From Neoceratodus forsteri (Eukaryota > Chordata > Ceratodontiformes > Ceratodontidae), in the NCBI GenBank assembly GCA_016271365.2, contig JADMNL010000028.1:51788001-51852000 (forward strand): a DNA stretch of 64,000 nt, written 5' to 3'. Under the pieces are notes generated by a model. The model had not been told where the DNA came from, did not search any database, and was given only the letters and a program-made list of their open reading frames with translations. A program made the translations under genes and the position numbers. The first letter of the stretch is position 1; every line of letters starts with the position of its first letter. Shown piece after piece: positions 44,222 through 55,720 of this stretch.

Positions 44222-45696
44222 ATGACCGTGTGTGTTGTGGAGAAAGAGGAACAGAGTTGTCGGAGGAAGAGGAGGCCGAATTTCACTAAGGCCAAGACAG
44301 ATGCCCTGTTCCTACCTGGACCAGGAGCCGTTTCTCAGCAGACGCCAGGGAACACCACAGACTCATGCTGCTGCATGGGAGGAGGTGGCGCGTGCTGTAA
44401 ACCTGCATGGCAGCCACCAGCGCTCCGTGCAGGAGTGCAAAAAGAAGATGGGCACAGACAGGCGGAGGATTAAGGAGAAGGTGGCTGCCATCAGGGCAGC
44501 ACGGCCTGCGACAGTTGGGTGACAGCCGGAGGTGCTACACCTGACCCCACAGGAGGAGCAGGTTGCTAGCAGCATGCAGCATTGTGCCATTGAGGGTGTT
44601 CCGGGTGGTGGATTCCAGACGGGTGTCAGCCCGTCACTGCATGGTAGGTCATGGTCTGTCTTTTGGGGGGGGGCAAGGTAGGTCACATGCAGTAACGTGA
44701 CTTTGTTTTCCCTTACAGCTCCTGAGCGTCTGCATGGGTCAGCGGTGGTGGGCTTCTCCACTGAGGCCAGTCACATGGAGATGGAGGAGGGCCCATCCAC
44801 CTCCACAGGAATACGCGGGTCAGGGTGACAGTGGGCCCACCTGGACGTCCAGACTGATGTTAGTGGAGCAGGTGCGGAGGAGGCCCTGCCCATGTCCCAC
44901 TGTGCCAGCATCCATAGATGCCAGCATGCTGAGACTCGGGCTGGTGCCGGATCCACCACAGGATGGCCACACAGCAGGTTACATCGCGGCCATGGCTGTG
45001 GGTGGTGCTGCCATGGAGGCCTGCATGTCATCACAGTCCCAGCCCGTGCCTGTCAGCACCAGTGGGGCAGCAATGGTGTGTGTGCAGGACAGTGGGACTG
45101 TTGCGGCCACTGCGGTGGCACCATTGAGCCCTGGGGAGCGGCAGCCAGAGGGGCAGCATCAGCAGTTGGCCAGTGGGCATGGTGATACAGTGTCAGGGGC
45201 CGGCGTCAGTGCACCGCCTATGGACATGCCCAGACCTGGCCCTGGTGTGCAACGCCCACCCTCAAGGGGTGATGAGCATAAGGGCTGTGAACACCCTGAG
45301 GGACAGCATGCTGATCAGGCAGATGACCTCTTGGATAAGCACACCCGCATACTGCAAGCATAAGTCAATCAGCAGATGCGGCTTGTGACGGCGGTGGATG
45401 CACTGAGTGTGGCTCTGCGCCAGGCAGAGGAGCGTCGCAGCAGAGACACCGCTCTGCTCCTGGCAGGGATGGACCGGTTGCGGGAGGATGTGACCGCTGC
45501 CATTGACACGCAGACACAGGCATTCACTGCTGTCATGGCCACAATGGGCACACAGTTATTTGCCCATGCGTCACGAGACACCACGTGGTGCACTGTCCAC
45601 CCTGTTCCCGTGTCGTCGCGACACCATCCCTTGTCGACACGGGTTCAGCTGTGGGCATCCCGAGCATGCCCTGGCGCGGGCATGACCGATTGCTGA
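44222..45696 (+). pseudogene. Harbinger gene 2: Myb/SANT-like (Myb_DNA-bind_5 type) protein
   Basis: Start MTVCVVEKEEQSCRRKRRPN at 44222. Domain pieces KRRPNFTKAKTDAL, AAAWEEVARAVNLHGS and RSVQECKKKMGTDRRRIKEK, then LTPQEEQVASSMQHCAIEGV and PGGGFQTGVSPSLHG follow the order of Harbinger accessory DNA-binding proteins. Exon 1 ends CATG|GTAGGT (44645) and exon 2 begins after TTTTCCCTTACAG (44718). Exon 2 is low-complexity, then a coiled coil (RLVTAVDALSVALRQAEERR) after an in-frame TAA at 45361-45363. A frameshift near 44320, a TGA near 44827 and another shift near 44900 add to the damage. In Harbinger systems this protein brings transposase to the nucleus and the ends. Confidence 0.7.
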
Positions 45697-46141
45697 GACC
45701 CCTGCGCCAGCGAGTCCGCGTTCACACAGTGGAACCCTGGGGACCATCAGTGCCACTCCATGAGGCCAGTGGTCAGCCTGTCACTGCTGGTGGGTCTCAG
45801 TGGGGCCGCCCACGCATCCGTGGCAGCTGTGGCACTGTGGCGCGTGACTGACCTGTCTCCCAGTGCGGCTACTGTCTGATGCTGCCCTGTGTGCATTGTG
45901 TCATTCAGCAGGCAATGCACGGGTGGATACCCGGCCCTGCACGCACATACACAGTCCATCTGCACACCCTCCCGGCTGCTGTCCACAGTTGCATGTGCAT
46001 AATGATGCCTGCATTGCGCTGTACACCACTGTGCAATGGCGCCCAGTGTCTGACACATGCACAATGACAGGCAGTGGGTGTAGTGGTCTGTGGACATGCG
46101 TGTGGCTGGGGTGGTGTTCTGGGTCGGCGTGCCTCCTACCC

Positions 46142-46175
<34 letters not shown>

Positions 46176-47084
46176 TGACCACGTGCCATGTTAGACATCG
46201 CCCATCCCTGGCAGTGTGTGCGGTTCCATGCCCGGCCACTTCCCTTGACGGCATGCACCCCTGGTGTGTGTCCATACATGTTTGTGGGTTGTGCCTTTGC
46301 CACTGGTGGTTGCACATGGCCCCATGACTTACCTGGGTTGGCTGAAGTGCTCCTCCGTGATAGTGTCCCGGTGCAGCTGTGCCAATTGGAGCAGTCGGGG
46401 GTCCCATCGCCCAAGGGGGGGCTGCCCATCACCATTGTCACCGGCGTCCTCATCGTCCCCATCGCTGTCCCCATCTTCGACCTGTATGGCTATCCCACAT
46501 TCGTTGGCCATGTTGTGCAGGATGCAACAGGACAGGAATAGCCCGCAGGCCTTTGAGGGGCTGTACTGTAGGGCACCACCGGAGGTGTCCAGGCAACAGA
46601 AATGTGCCTTCAGCATACCGACTACCCGCTCGATGACATTACGTGTGGTGGCATGTGCCTCATTGTAGCCTTGCTGTGATGGGGTCACGGGCCACCGGTA
46701 TGGTGTGAGCAGCCAGGGATGGAGTGGGTATCCACTGTCACCTGTGTGTAAAGGGTGGAGGTTAGTTTGGTGATCAGCATCGCCCTGCCCCAGGCCATGT
46801 AGGCCACTACCCATGTCACTTCTAACCATGCCCCTCCCAACATAGAAACATAGAATTTGACGGCAGATAAGGACCGCTTGGCCCACGTAGTCTGCCCATT
46901 TTCCAACCTAACAGATAAGCTGCAGATCCTAGTTAACCAACAGCTTACTTCCTCCTACCCCCCACTAGGACTGCCTTATGTCTGTCCCATGCATTCTTCA
47001 ATTCCTCCACTGTTCTTGACTCCACGACCTCCTCAGGGAGGCTGTTCCATGCATCCACAACCCTCTCTGTGAAAAAATACTTTC

Positions 47085-50000
47085 TCACATTACCTCTGAG
47101 CCGTCCCGCTCTATCTTCAAATTGTGCCCCCTTGTTCTTGCACATCTCTTTTTCTGAAAGATGCTACCCTCTTGGACTTTGTTGATTCCCTTGAGGTACT
47201 TGAAAGTTTCTATCATGTCCCCTCTCTCCCTTCTTTCCTCAAGGGTATACATATTAAGCTCCTTTAGTCTTTCTTCGTATGTCTTCTGGTGCAGACCCTG
47301 CACCATTTTGGCTGCCCTCCTCTGGACAGCCTCCACTCTGTCTATGTCTTTGGGAGATAGGGTCTCCAGAACTGCACACAGCACTCCAGATGGGGTCTCA
47401 CCAACTGTCTGTACAGAGGATAACAACTTCCTGTTTTCTACTATTGATGCCTCTTCCTATGCATCCCAGTATCCCCCAGCCTTCCTTACTGCCTTCTCTA
47501 CAATGCTTGCCCACCTTTAGGTCATCTGATATAATTACCCCAGGTCCGTTCCATTTTACTGTTGTCAGTATCTCACCCCATTGTATACGTTTCCCTGGGT
47601 TTTGTTTCCCATGTGCATTACCTTGCACTTCTTTGCATTGAATCTGAGCTGCCATACATTTGACCATTCCTCCAACCTTGCCAAATCCCTTCTCATCCTT
47701 TCCACTCCATCTTGTGTATCAACCCTGTTGCAGATCTTTGTGTTGTCTGCAAAGAGACATACTTTTCCTTCCAGTTCCTCTGCAATGTCACTTATAAAGA
47801 CATTAAAAAGGACCAGTTCCAGTACTGAACCCTGCGGTACCCGCTAGTAACCCTCCTTTCTTCACTGTGTACTCCATTTACTACTACCCTTTGAGTCCTG
47901 TTGCCTAGCCAATTTTTTATCCAGGCTACCACCTTGAGACCCACTCCAAGGCTGGCTAACTTGTGTATTAATCTTTTGTGTGGACGTATCAAATGCCTTG
48001 CTAAAATCTAGGTAGGCCATGTCCACAGCCCTCCCTGGTCTCTACTATTTTGGTCACCCAGTCAAAGAAATCTATTAGATCTGTCTGACACGACCTTCCC
48101 ATCGTGAATCCATGCTGCCTTGGGTCCCTGCCCCACTGGCCTCTAGGTACTCAACAATTCTTTCCTTCAGAAGTGATTCCATCATTTTCCCTACCACTGA
48201 GGTCAAACTGGTCTATAGTTTCCTGCCTCTGTCCTGCTCCCACTTTTGTGAAGAGGAATCACATCTGCCCTCCTCCAGTCCTCGGGTACCACCCCATCCT
48301 CCCATGATTTGTTAAAGAGAGTAGTCAGCAGTGTCACTAGTTCTACCCTTAGTTCTTTTAGAATTCTTGGGTGAATCCCATCAGGCCCCATTGCTTTGTC
48401 CACCTTCAATTTTATTAGTTCTTTCAGAACCCTTTCTTCTGTAAATGGACTGGTATCGACCCCTGTCTTCAGAGTGTTTCTCTTGTTTGGCTTAGGTACC
48501 TCCCCCTCCTCTTCCTTTGTGAATACTGAGCAGAAATATTCGTTCAGTACATAGATACATACATAGATACATAGACAGTGTCGGCAGATAAGGGCCTATG
48601 GCCCACCCAGTCTGCCCATTTAAGTTTGTAAGTTCAGTTTATGTTTTCCAGGAAGTCTGTTGCCCCTTACCCCTGACCTCCAGAATTCCTTTATGTCTAT
48701 CCCATGCATTCTTAAATCCCGTGATTGTTTCAGTCCCCACCACTTCCTCTGGAAGGGTGTTCCACTTGTCCACCACCCGTTCTGTGAAGAAATTCTTCCT
48801 CACGTTTCCTCTGAATCGTCCTCCCTCCAACTTCATCCCATGCCCTCTAGTCCTGGAACAACTTTTTTGCTTAAAAATAGTGCATTCCTGCACCCTTTTC
48901 CTCCCTGTAAGATACTTGTATGTCTCTATCATATCCCCTATCTCCATCCTCTCCTCCAGGGAGTACATGTTCAGTGCCTTCAACCTGTCCTCATAGGACT
49001 TGTGATGCAATCCATGCACCATCTTTGTTGCCCTCCTCTGAACCTTCTCTACCCTGTCTATGTCCTTACGTAGGTAAGGTCTCCAGAACTGCACAGTGTA
49101 CTCCAGGTGTGGCCTCACTAGTGTCTTGTATAGTGGAATTATGACCTCCCTTTTCCTGCTGGTGATGCCCCTGCCTATGCATCCCAGCATCCTATTTGCT
49201 TTACCTGCTGCCTTGTCACACTGTTTCCCTGCTTTGAGGTCATCAGAGATGATAACTCCAAGATCCCTTTCCTGCTTGGTGCATGCTATATCCTCAGTAT
49301 CCCTGCTTTTTCACTGTCACCCTTACCCACATTCCCTCCCCTTTATTAAGCCTCAGTATCCCTCCTTTGGTCTTTCTTCACTCCCTAATGTACCTATAAA
49401 AGGTCTTATCCCCCTTCTGAACAGAATTGGCTATCATTTCCTCGGTTTGGGCCTTTGCTATTCTGACTGCCTTCGCAGCCTCTTTCTGCTTTAACTGATA
49501 AAGTTCTCTGTCCTGCTCCTTCTGTGTTTCCTTATATTTCCTGAATGCTATCCTTTTCTCCTTAACCTCCCTGCCACCTCTTTTGAGAACCATAGCGTTT
49601 TCCCTTCGCTGTGTTTTATTGATTTTGCTTTACACAAAGGCTTGTTGCCTCTGTGATGGCTTTTTGATTACTCCCATTGTTCCTCCTCCCACTTCTTGCC
49701 TGTTTGCTAGTGCTTTTCTGAGGCACTCTCTCATTTTCCCAAAGTCAGCCCTCCTAAAGTCCAATACTCTTGCTTTTGTATGGCTTGATTGTATGGCTGT
49801 GTTTATTGTGAACCACACTGTTTGGTGGTCACTTGTTCCCAGATGGCTACCCACTTGTAAATCTGAGATTCTTTCTCCATCCCCATTTGAAAGTACCAGG
49901 TCTAAGATTGCTTCCTTCTGAGTGGGTTCCAATACTAGCTGTCTGAGGCATGCCCCCTGTAGGGCATCAAGAATGACCCTGCTCTTGGATGTGCCTGCAG

Positions 50001-50655
50001 CAAAGGTGCTCCAGTTAACATCTGGCATATTCAGGTCCCCATCAACAATATCTCCCTTTTCTGCCATTCTAAAGAAGCCTTCTATCATTTCCTTGTCCAT
50101 TCCTCCCTGAGATGGGGTCTGTATACAACCCCATGCGAATGTAGTGCCATTTCCTGTCTTCAGGGTGACCCAGAGTGCCTCATCTGCTCCCTGTTTACTT
50201 TTTAGTTCTGTTGCTTTGATCCCTTCCTTTACATAGAGAGCTCCTCCTCCTCCTCCTCCTCCTCTTTTACTCTCCCTGCCCCTCCTGTAGATTGTGTATC
50301 CTGGTGTGTTGACATCCCAGTCATGGTTCTCTGTGTACCATGTTTCTGTGACTGCCACAATATCCAGGCAACCCCCTTCCATCAAGGCCACTAGCTCAGG
50401 GAGCTTGTTACACAGACTATGGGCATTGGTACTCATCACCCTCCACTTTTTGATAGCCTTACCCCTTTTAGCCCCATTCCTGTCCTTACTGCCTTTGCCT
50501 TTCTTTACATTTACCTCTGTTCTGCTCCCTAATAACTTCTCTACCTTAGTGTTTATCTCACTAATTACCATGTTTTGTGGGGGGAGGCTGGGATTTCCCT
50601 GCTCCTTTTCAGTGCCTCCCCCCTTGGCTAATTTAAATGCTTGCCAATGAAGCAT
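47085..50655 (-). pseudogene. CR1 copy D ORF2: endonuclease-RT, split by copy E
   Basis: The longest endonuclease frame of the window runs 50655-49630 (341 codons): MLHWQAFKLAKGGG leader, NAHSLCNKLPELVALMEGG, IVAVTETWYTENHDWDVNTP, VDGDLNMPDVNWSTFAAG and LGTSDHQTVWFTINT (catalytic His). GDFN is GDLN. The linker continues at 49593-49378. RT pieces: KVDKAMGPDGIHPRILKEL and VPEDWRRADVIPLHKSGSR (48409-48203), KNWLGNRTQRVVVNG (47992-47792), and the C-terminal DIDRVEAVQRRAAKMVQGLH (47426-47085). The RT palm around 47750-47860 is shifted. Copy E interrupts at 48550-49290. Confidence 0.85.
48550..49290 (-). mobile_element. CR1 3'-end fragment, copy E, nested in copy D
   Basis: Its own 3' terminus (TACATAGATACATACATAGA...GTGTCGGCAGATAAGGGCC) lies in the middle of copy D. 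It carries an open C-terminal RT frame of 183 codons (49190-48639): MLGCIGRGITSRKREVIIPL, YKTLVRPHLEYTVQFWRPYL and FFTERVVDKWNTLPEEVVG. Flanks TTCAGTA (48543-48549) and CTCAGTA (49293-49299) may be a short duplication. It is 5'-truncated, as usual for CR1. Confidence 0.85.
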
Positions 50656-50791
50656 TTAAACCTCTCACCTAGGATCCTGGTTCCCCGGACAGATGCAGAC
50701 CATCGCACCAGTATAGGCCTACATCCCCTCCAGGTGGCTCCTCAGTCCCCAATGAAGCCAAAACCCTGAGCTTCACCAGTTTTTCAGCCAC

Positions 50792-51540
50792 TCATTGAAT
50801 TCCCTGGTGAGGTGCCCTAGCATCACCCTTGCCATAGACAGGCAGCACCTCTGAGAAGGTTACCGTATGCACCACTTGTCTAAGGCCCTCCCCAACTCTA
50901 TACAATCTCCTCTTGCACTGCTCTGATCCCATTCCTAGCCAGGTCATTTGTCCCTTAGGTGGACAATGACATCCAGCTCCCTCCCTCATGCAGCTCCTCC
51001 CACGATCCTGAGGATTCGCTTTCTGTCCCTCCAAGCCGTGGCACCAGGAAGGCCCCTTACCTCCCTCTCCCCTTCCTCCCCCATTTCTACCCCCTAATGA
51101 TTGAGTCCCCCACCAGGAGTTGTTTCCTTCCCCTGTGGGGTCCCATGCCACCCTCCTGTGGGTCTCCTTTGTGAAGGTTCCCAGCATCTTCCTTGGTGTC
51201 CACTGCAGGTGCCTCCATAGAGGAACCACTATCCACCAGAAGAGTGAATGAATTGTGGAGAGGTACAGCTGGAGGGATGCAACTCTGTTCCACCACCATC
51301 TCCCTCCCTGAGCCCAGCCTGGTCCAGCCTCTTCTCTTTCTTGGCAACCTCTGAGGTAGTGGCATTGGCCCTGGTGGTCCCTGGGTGGGGGAGGAGGTTT
51401 CACGAATCCTAGCCAGGTCAGCCTGAAGATGGGCAACCTCCTCTCTCAGACCAGAGAGGTGCCTGCAAATAGTGCAGCATCACAGCCTCCAGAATGTCTC
51501 CCTGAACACTGCCGCCCCACAGCCATTGCACTGCACCACT
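50792..51540 (-). pseudogene. CR1 copy D ORF1 remnant
   Basis: Zinc-motif/coiled-coil part near 51430-51540 and esterase part near 50830-50990 (GAGCHCPPKGQMTW, RRLYRVGEGLRQVVHTVTFS). Frames are broken. Same order as copies A and B. Confidence 0.6.
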
Positions 51541-52735
51541 CCTATCATGTCTTATTTTGTGTCCCCTCTACTGTTTCTCTGTATTCTTACTCTCTCCTCT
51601 CCTTACAAATCTCACCCTTCCTGTTCTGGGACAGCAACTTCCTATCTTCTTCAGTAGCCTCCTTCTTCCTTGCTCAAAGTCAGCCCAAGCCCTATGTTTG
51701 TCCGTGTGGTTTGCATACTCACCCACTAAGTGGCCAGTGGGGATGTCCCAACTCTCGAATCTGTGGCACAGTGCTGACTGGTGCCAGATGAAGGCACTGT
51801 GTGCTCCCCCAGGGTGGGTGGTGCAGACATTGATTATGCGCCCCCTGGCATCGCACACCACCTGGCAGTTGATGCTAGCATAGCCCTTCTGATTAACATA
51901 TGCGGCCCCCTCGGGGCCAGGTGGTGTGTGGATGGCCACATGGGTGCAGTCTATTGCCCCTAGCATGCCGGGCATATGTGCTACCCTATGGAACTCCTGT
52001 ATGTTTGCTGTGTGCTCCGCTGGTGTGCTGGGGAAATGGATGTACTCTGCAGCATGTGGCAGCAGTGCGCTGAGGAATTGGGTGAGGTGGCGTGATGCAG
52101 CTGACTGGGTTATGCCTGTGGTGTCCTCTGTTGGTCTCTGGAAGGTACCCGTGGCGAGTAAGCACATGCAAGCTGTCACTTTAGTCTCCACTGACAGAGC
52201 ATGGCTCCATCGTGTGGGTGCCTGCATCACATCACTGCACAGCTCAAGGAGCCACCTCAGAATTGCCCAATTCAGGCAGTACCAGCCCACAATCTCAGTA
52301 TCGCTGTACAGCTTGAAGCTGGTGCGGGCTCGGTACTGCCTGTTGGGGGCATACCGTCGACGGGCCCTTCCACGGCCGTGCCTCCCCCTGCTGCCCACCT
52401 TCTCACCTCCCTCATTACTGCCTCCATCTGGATAGTGGCACTGGCTATGTCCCTGGCTTGTGTTCACCCCCCCGGCAGCTGTTTCTGTGTTCCCCCCGCT
52501 GTCCTGGCTGCTACTTCCCCTGCACTGGGAACACCTAAATGTGGTAGCCTCTGTGCTGTGTGGCATTTCCCTCTTCTGTACTGGCTGTGTCTCCCCACAC
52601 CTTCCCTGTGCCTCTCTGTTCAGGGTGCCCTTTCCCTGGCCTGACCTGTATGTCCCTCCTGCCCAGTTTGACTTGCTATGGTTCAGCCTCATGTGCCTTC
52701 CCTGTAGCGTTCTTGCACCTCTCCCTTGTTCCTTT

Positions 52736-53530
52736 TTATTTTGGATAATTTCTGGCTGGGAGGGGAGTTGCTAGCAGTCACAAAGGAAGAAAGAGACTTG
52801 GGCATCATCATCACTGATGACCTAAAATCATCCAAGCAGACCTCTAAAGCAGTAGGTAAGGCTAGGGGGGTGTTAGGGTGTATTAGTAGGGGTATCACAA
52901 GTCGTAAGAGGGAGGTAATAATCCCTCTGTACAAGACATTGGTTAGGCCCCATCTGGAGTACTGCATGCAGTATTGGAGGCCACACCTTCACAAGGACAT
53001 TAACCAAATTGAGGCAGTACAGAGAAGGCAACAAAATGGTGCAGGGACTGCATCAGAAGACATACGAGGACAGATTAACGGAGCTCAATATGTATACCCT
53101 TGAGCAAAGGAGGGAGAGAGGTGATATGATCGAGGCATTCAAACACCTTAAGGGCATAAACAAGGTGAAAGAGTCTAACATGTTTAAATATAAGAAAAAT
53201 AGCAGGACAAGAGGACACAGCATGAGATTAGAGGGAGGCCGATTAAGGGGGAATGTGAGGAAATTCTTTTTCACAGAAAGGGTGGTGGATGCATGGAATG
53301 GCTTACCACAAGAAGTGGTGGCTATGAATACAGTGCAGGGCTTCAAACAGGCATGGGATAGGCATAAGGGAGCAATACAAATGACTATGAATAGATAGGT
53401 CACTGACAGAGCAAAGGCCGATGGCACATTTATAAGGTAGAAAAAGAAATGGGCAGACTGGATGGGCCTTGCGGTCCTTATCTGCCGTCAACTTCTATGT
53501 TTCTATGTTTCTATGTTTCTATCGCGCAAC
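52736..53530 (+). mobile_element. CR1 3'-end fragment, copy F
   Basis: 5'-truncated, plus strand. Frame 52726-53103 has LLAVTKEERDLGIIITDDLK, GITSRKREVIIPLYKTLVRP and HLEYCMQYWRPHLHKDINQ. After a shift, 53009-53398 has LHQKTYEDRLTELNMYTLEQ and FFFTERVVDAWNGLPQEVVA. It ends in repeats of TTTCTATG (53493-53521), the family's 3' terminal repeat. It sits between the transposase start and the Harbinger right end. Confidence 0.85.
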
Positions 53531-53703
53531 TTCTGCTTGCTCCCTTATTGCACATGGCGTATGTTGTTGAATATCGCACTGCACCATTTATGCATGGTTC
53601 CTCCCCCTTGAGTTGCGCATACATTCATTATCATTGCGCTACTGCTCAGCGTGATTTGGGGGGCGCATCTGCCTCCTGCTGAATATCACAGAATGGCGCA
53701 TTT

Positions 53704-55479
53704 TCAAACTTGTGCTGGAGCAACCCTATTGCGCATGTCGCAACCCTTTTGAATATCTGGGCCTAGATCTTCAAGAGCCATGCCTTGAGATTGAGGGATC
53801 GAAGATTGGGGTACCAAATCCTCCCCTGAGATGAGGTTAACAGGTTGTAATTCCTGGGAAGAGACAGGGGAAAATGGACTGTTAGAGACAGAAGCAGTGG
53901 GTACCAAGGCTGTCTGGCCCAGTCCTGAGCAATCAGAATCACTTTGCAAGATTGTGACCTTATCTTGACTAAGACTTTGAACAGGAGAGGAAAGGGAGGG
54001 AAGGCATACAGAAATTTCCCTTCCCAGTTTAAAATCAGAGCATCCAGAGGGACTGGACCCAAGACTGGGGGTCTGCAACAAAACAGAGGAAGTTGGTGAT
54101 TGTCTGGGGCTGCAAAGAGATCTATCTCTGGAGTGCCCCACCTTGAAAAAAACACTTTCAAAACCAGGGGTCCAGGGACCATTCGTGATGGCCCTGGGAA
54201 ATCCTGCTCAGTGCATCTGCTAGCACATTGTCCTTTCCTGGAAGGTGGACTGCTATCAGAGAGGTCTGCATGGAGTAAGCTAGGGACCACAATTTCATGG
54301 CTTCCATGCACAAGGTTGTAGACCAAGTGCCTCCCTGTTTGTTGATGTACCACATGGTGGTGGTGTTGTCTGTTCTGACCTGAACCACCATGTTCTGCAC
54401 CAACTGGGAAAAAGCTTGCAGTGCATGAAACACTGCCCTGAGTTCCAGGAGACTGATATGAAGGAGGGACTCCTAGGGAGACCACAGTCCTTGGGCTGTG
54501 AGATCCCCCCCCCGATGAGCTCCCCACTCCAGAAGAGAAGCATCCATGGTAAGGATAATTGAATGAGACTGAGTGAGTGACAAAAGGAACCCCTTGCCTT
54601 AAATTGTCCTGATCCTGCCACCACTGAAGAGCTTGCATCAGTGTCCAAGTAACTGGAATCAGTTTGGTAAGAGGGTCCTTCCTCTGGGACCAAAAGGCCC
54701 TCAGATGGAACTGAATGTCCCTCACCTGAAATCTTGCCCCTTGGACCACTGCTGTGGAAGCTGCCATGTGGATCAAGAGCTGGAGGAAGTGCCTTGCTGG
54801 TTGGGACACCTGAAAGCCGAAGGACGAAGCCAGTTCTATAAGAACCCTTGCCCTTTCCAGGGGAAGAAAAGCTCTTGCTTTGACAGTATCCAGCTCTGCC
54901 CCTATAAAGGTAAGGGGCTGAACTGGTTCAAGAACTGATTTGGGGAGGTTGAGAAGGAAACCGAAAAAAGTGAACACTTGCAGTCACTCGCAGGTCTGAC
55001 TTGACTTGGTCTGGAGACTGACCTACTATAAGCCAATCATCCAGATATGGAAAAATGGAAATTTTTTGCCTTCTTAGAAAGGCAACAACTACTGTCAGGC
55101 ACTTTGTGAAGACCCTTGGAGCTGATGTTAGGCCAAAGGGCATTGCTTTGAACTGATAATGGCCTGAGGGCAACTTGAAACTGAGGTACTTTCTGTGGGA
55201 GCACCTGATGGGAATGTGAAAGTAGGCATCTTTGAAGTCCAGGGAGACTAGCCAGTCCCCTCGCCTTAGAGAGGGAAGAATTATTTCCAGAGTTACCATG
55301 TTGAAGTTTGGTTTTAGAAGATGTTTGTTCAGGTATCTTAGATCTAGGATGGGTCGACACTCTCCTGCATTTTTGGGGTAAGGAAGTATCTGGAGTACAG
55401 ACCTTTTCTCCAGTGTAGGGTACAAACTCTCTCTATGGCTCTTAGAGCTAGATGAGATGAAACCTCTGCCCCAGGGCAA
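53704..55479 (-). pseudogene. DIRS reverse transcriptase-RNase H (and following domain)
   Basis: RT: PILDLRYLNKHLLKPNFNMV, LVSLDFKDAYFHIPI, FKAMPFGLTSAPRVFTKCL and catalytic FPYLDDWLIVG (55479-54928). Then FGFLLNLPKSVLEPVQPLTF, FIGAELDTVKARAFLPL and RNase H/tether pieces (VQVRTDNTTTMWYINKQGG, the Asp-containing strand, at 54433-54350). The C-terminal part with RWGTPEIDLFAAPDNHQLPL and VILIAQDWARQPWYP is the DIRS domain after RNase H. Frames alternate, so several frameshifts are present. Confidence 0.88.
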
Positions 55480-55720
55480 TGGTCTCAGAGAGACCTGCAG
55501 GTGGAAAAGATCTGGTTCTCATCTTTGGAAATTTTTTGAAGCTGAGAACCAGTCCCTGGCTTACTACTTCCAGGACCCACTTGTCTGATGTAATAGACAT
55601 CCAGTCCTGGACATAGTAAGCCAGCCTGCCCCCTACAGGAATAGAGGAGTCGACCCGGGCTGACCCATCAGGATGTCTGCTTGGCAGGAGCCTTAGGCTT
55701 AGGGGCGGATGCAGCCCTGC

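Larger units (their letters stand above)
46843..51683 (-). mobile_element. CR1-type LINE, copy D, in the transposase intron
   Basis: It runs from the ACATAGAAACATAG 3' terminus (46843) to a 5' end near 51683, where similarity to copy A stops. It carries ORF1 remnants (50792-51540) and ORF2. It has the same orientation as the transposase. Without it the intron would be about 140 bp, a natural size. CR1 insertions give little or no target duplication, and none is clear. Confidence 0.88.
46329..52692 (-). pseudogene. Harbinger DDE transposase, two exons, LINE-filled intron
   Basis: Exon 1 52692-51723: long Ser/Gly/Thr-rich leader, TSFKLYSDTEIVGWYCLNWA, a helix-turn-helix region ITQSAASRHLTQFLSALLP, MLGAIDCTHVAI with the first catalytic Asp, and INVCTTHPGGAHSAFIWHQS. 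Exon 2 46741-46329: DSGYPLHPWLLTPYRWPV and ATTRNVIERVVGMLKAHF with the catalytic Glu, then an acidic tail. Donor GG|GTGAGT (51722) and acceptor CACACAG| (46742) join in phase 1 within the conserved G-DSGYPLHPW motif. The second catalytic Asp (normally HPGxxHD) is Ser, so it is probably dead although both exons are open. The Met at 52692 is the first in frame. Confidence 0.88.
40888..53763. mobile_element. PIF/Harbinger-type transposon, 12.9 kb, three genes
   Basis: Terminal repeats GGCCCAGATATTCAAA (40888) and its exact complement at 53748-53763, flanked by TAG on both sides (40885-40887, 53764-53766). Subterminal words GCGATATTCA/TGAATATCGC and TTGCGC recur within about 250 bp of each end. 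It contains a DDE transposase (minus strand), a Myb/SANT gene (plus) and a second Myb-like gene (minus). CR1 copies D, E and F add about 5.6 kb, so the original was about 7.2 kb. Confidence 0.9.
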
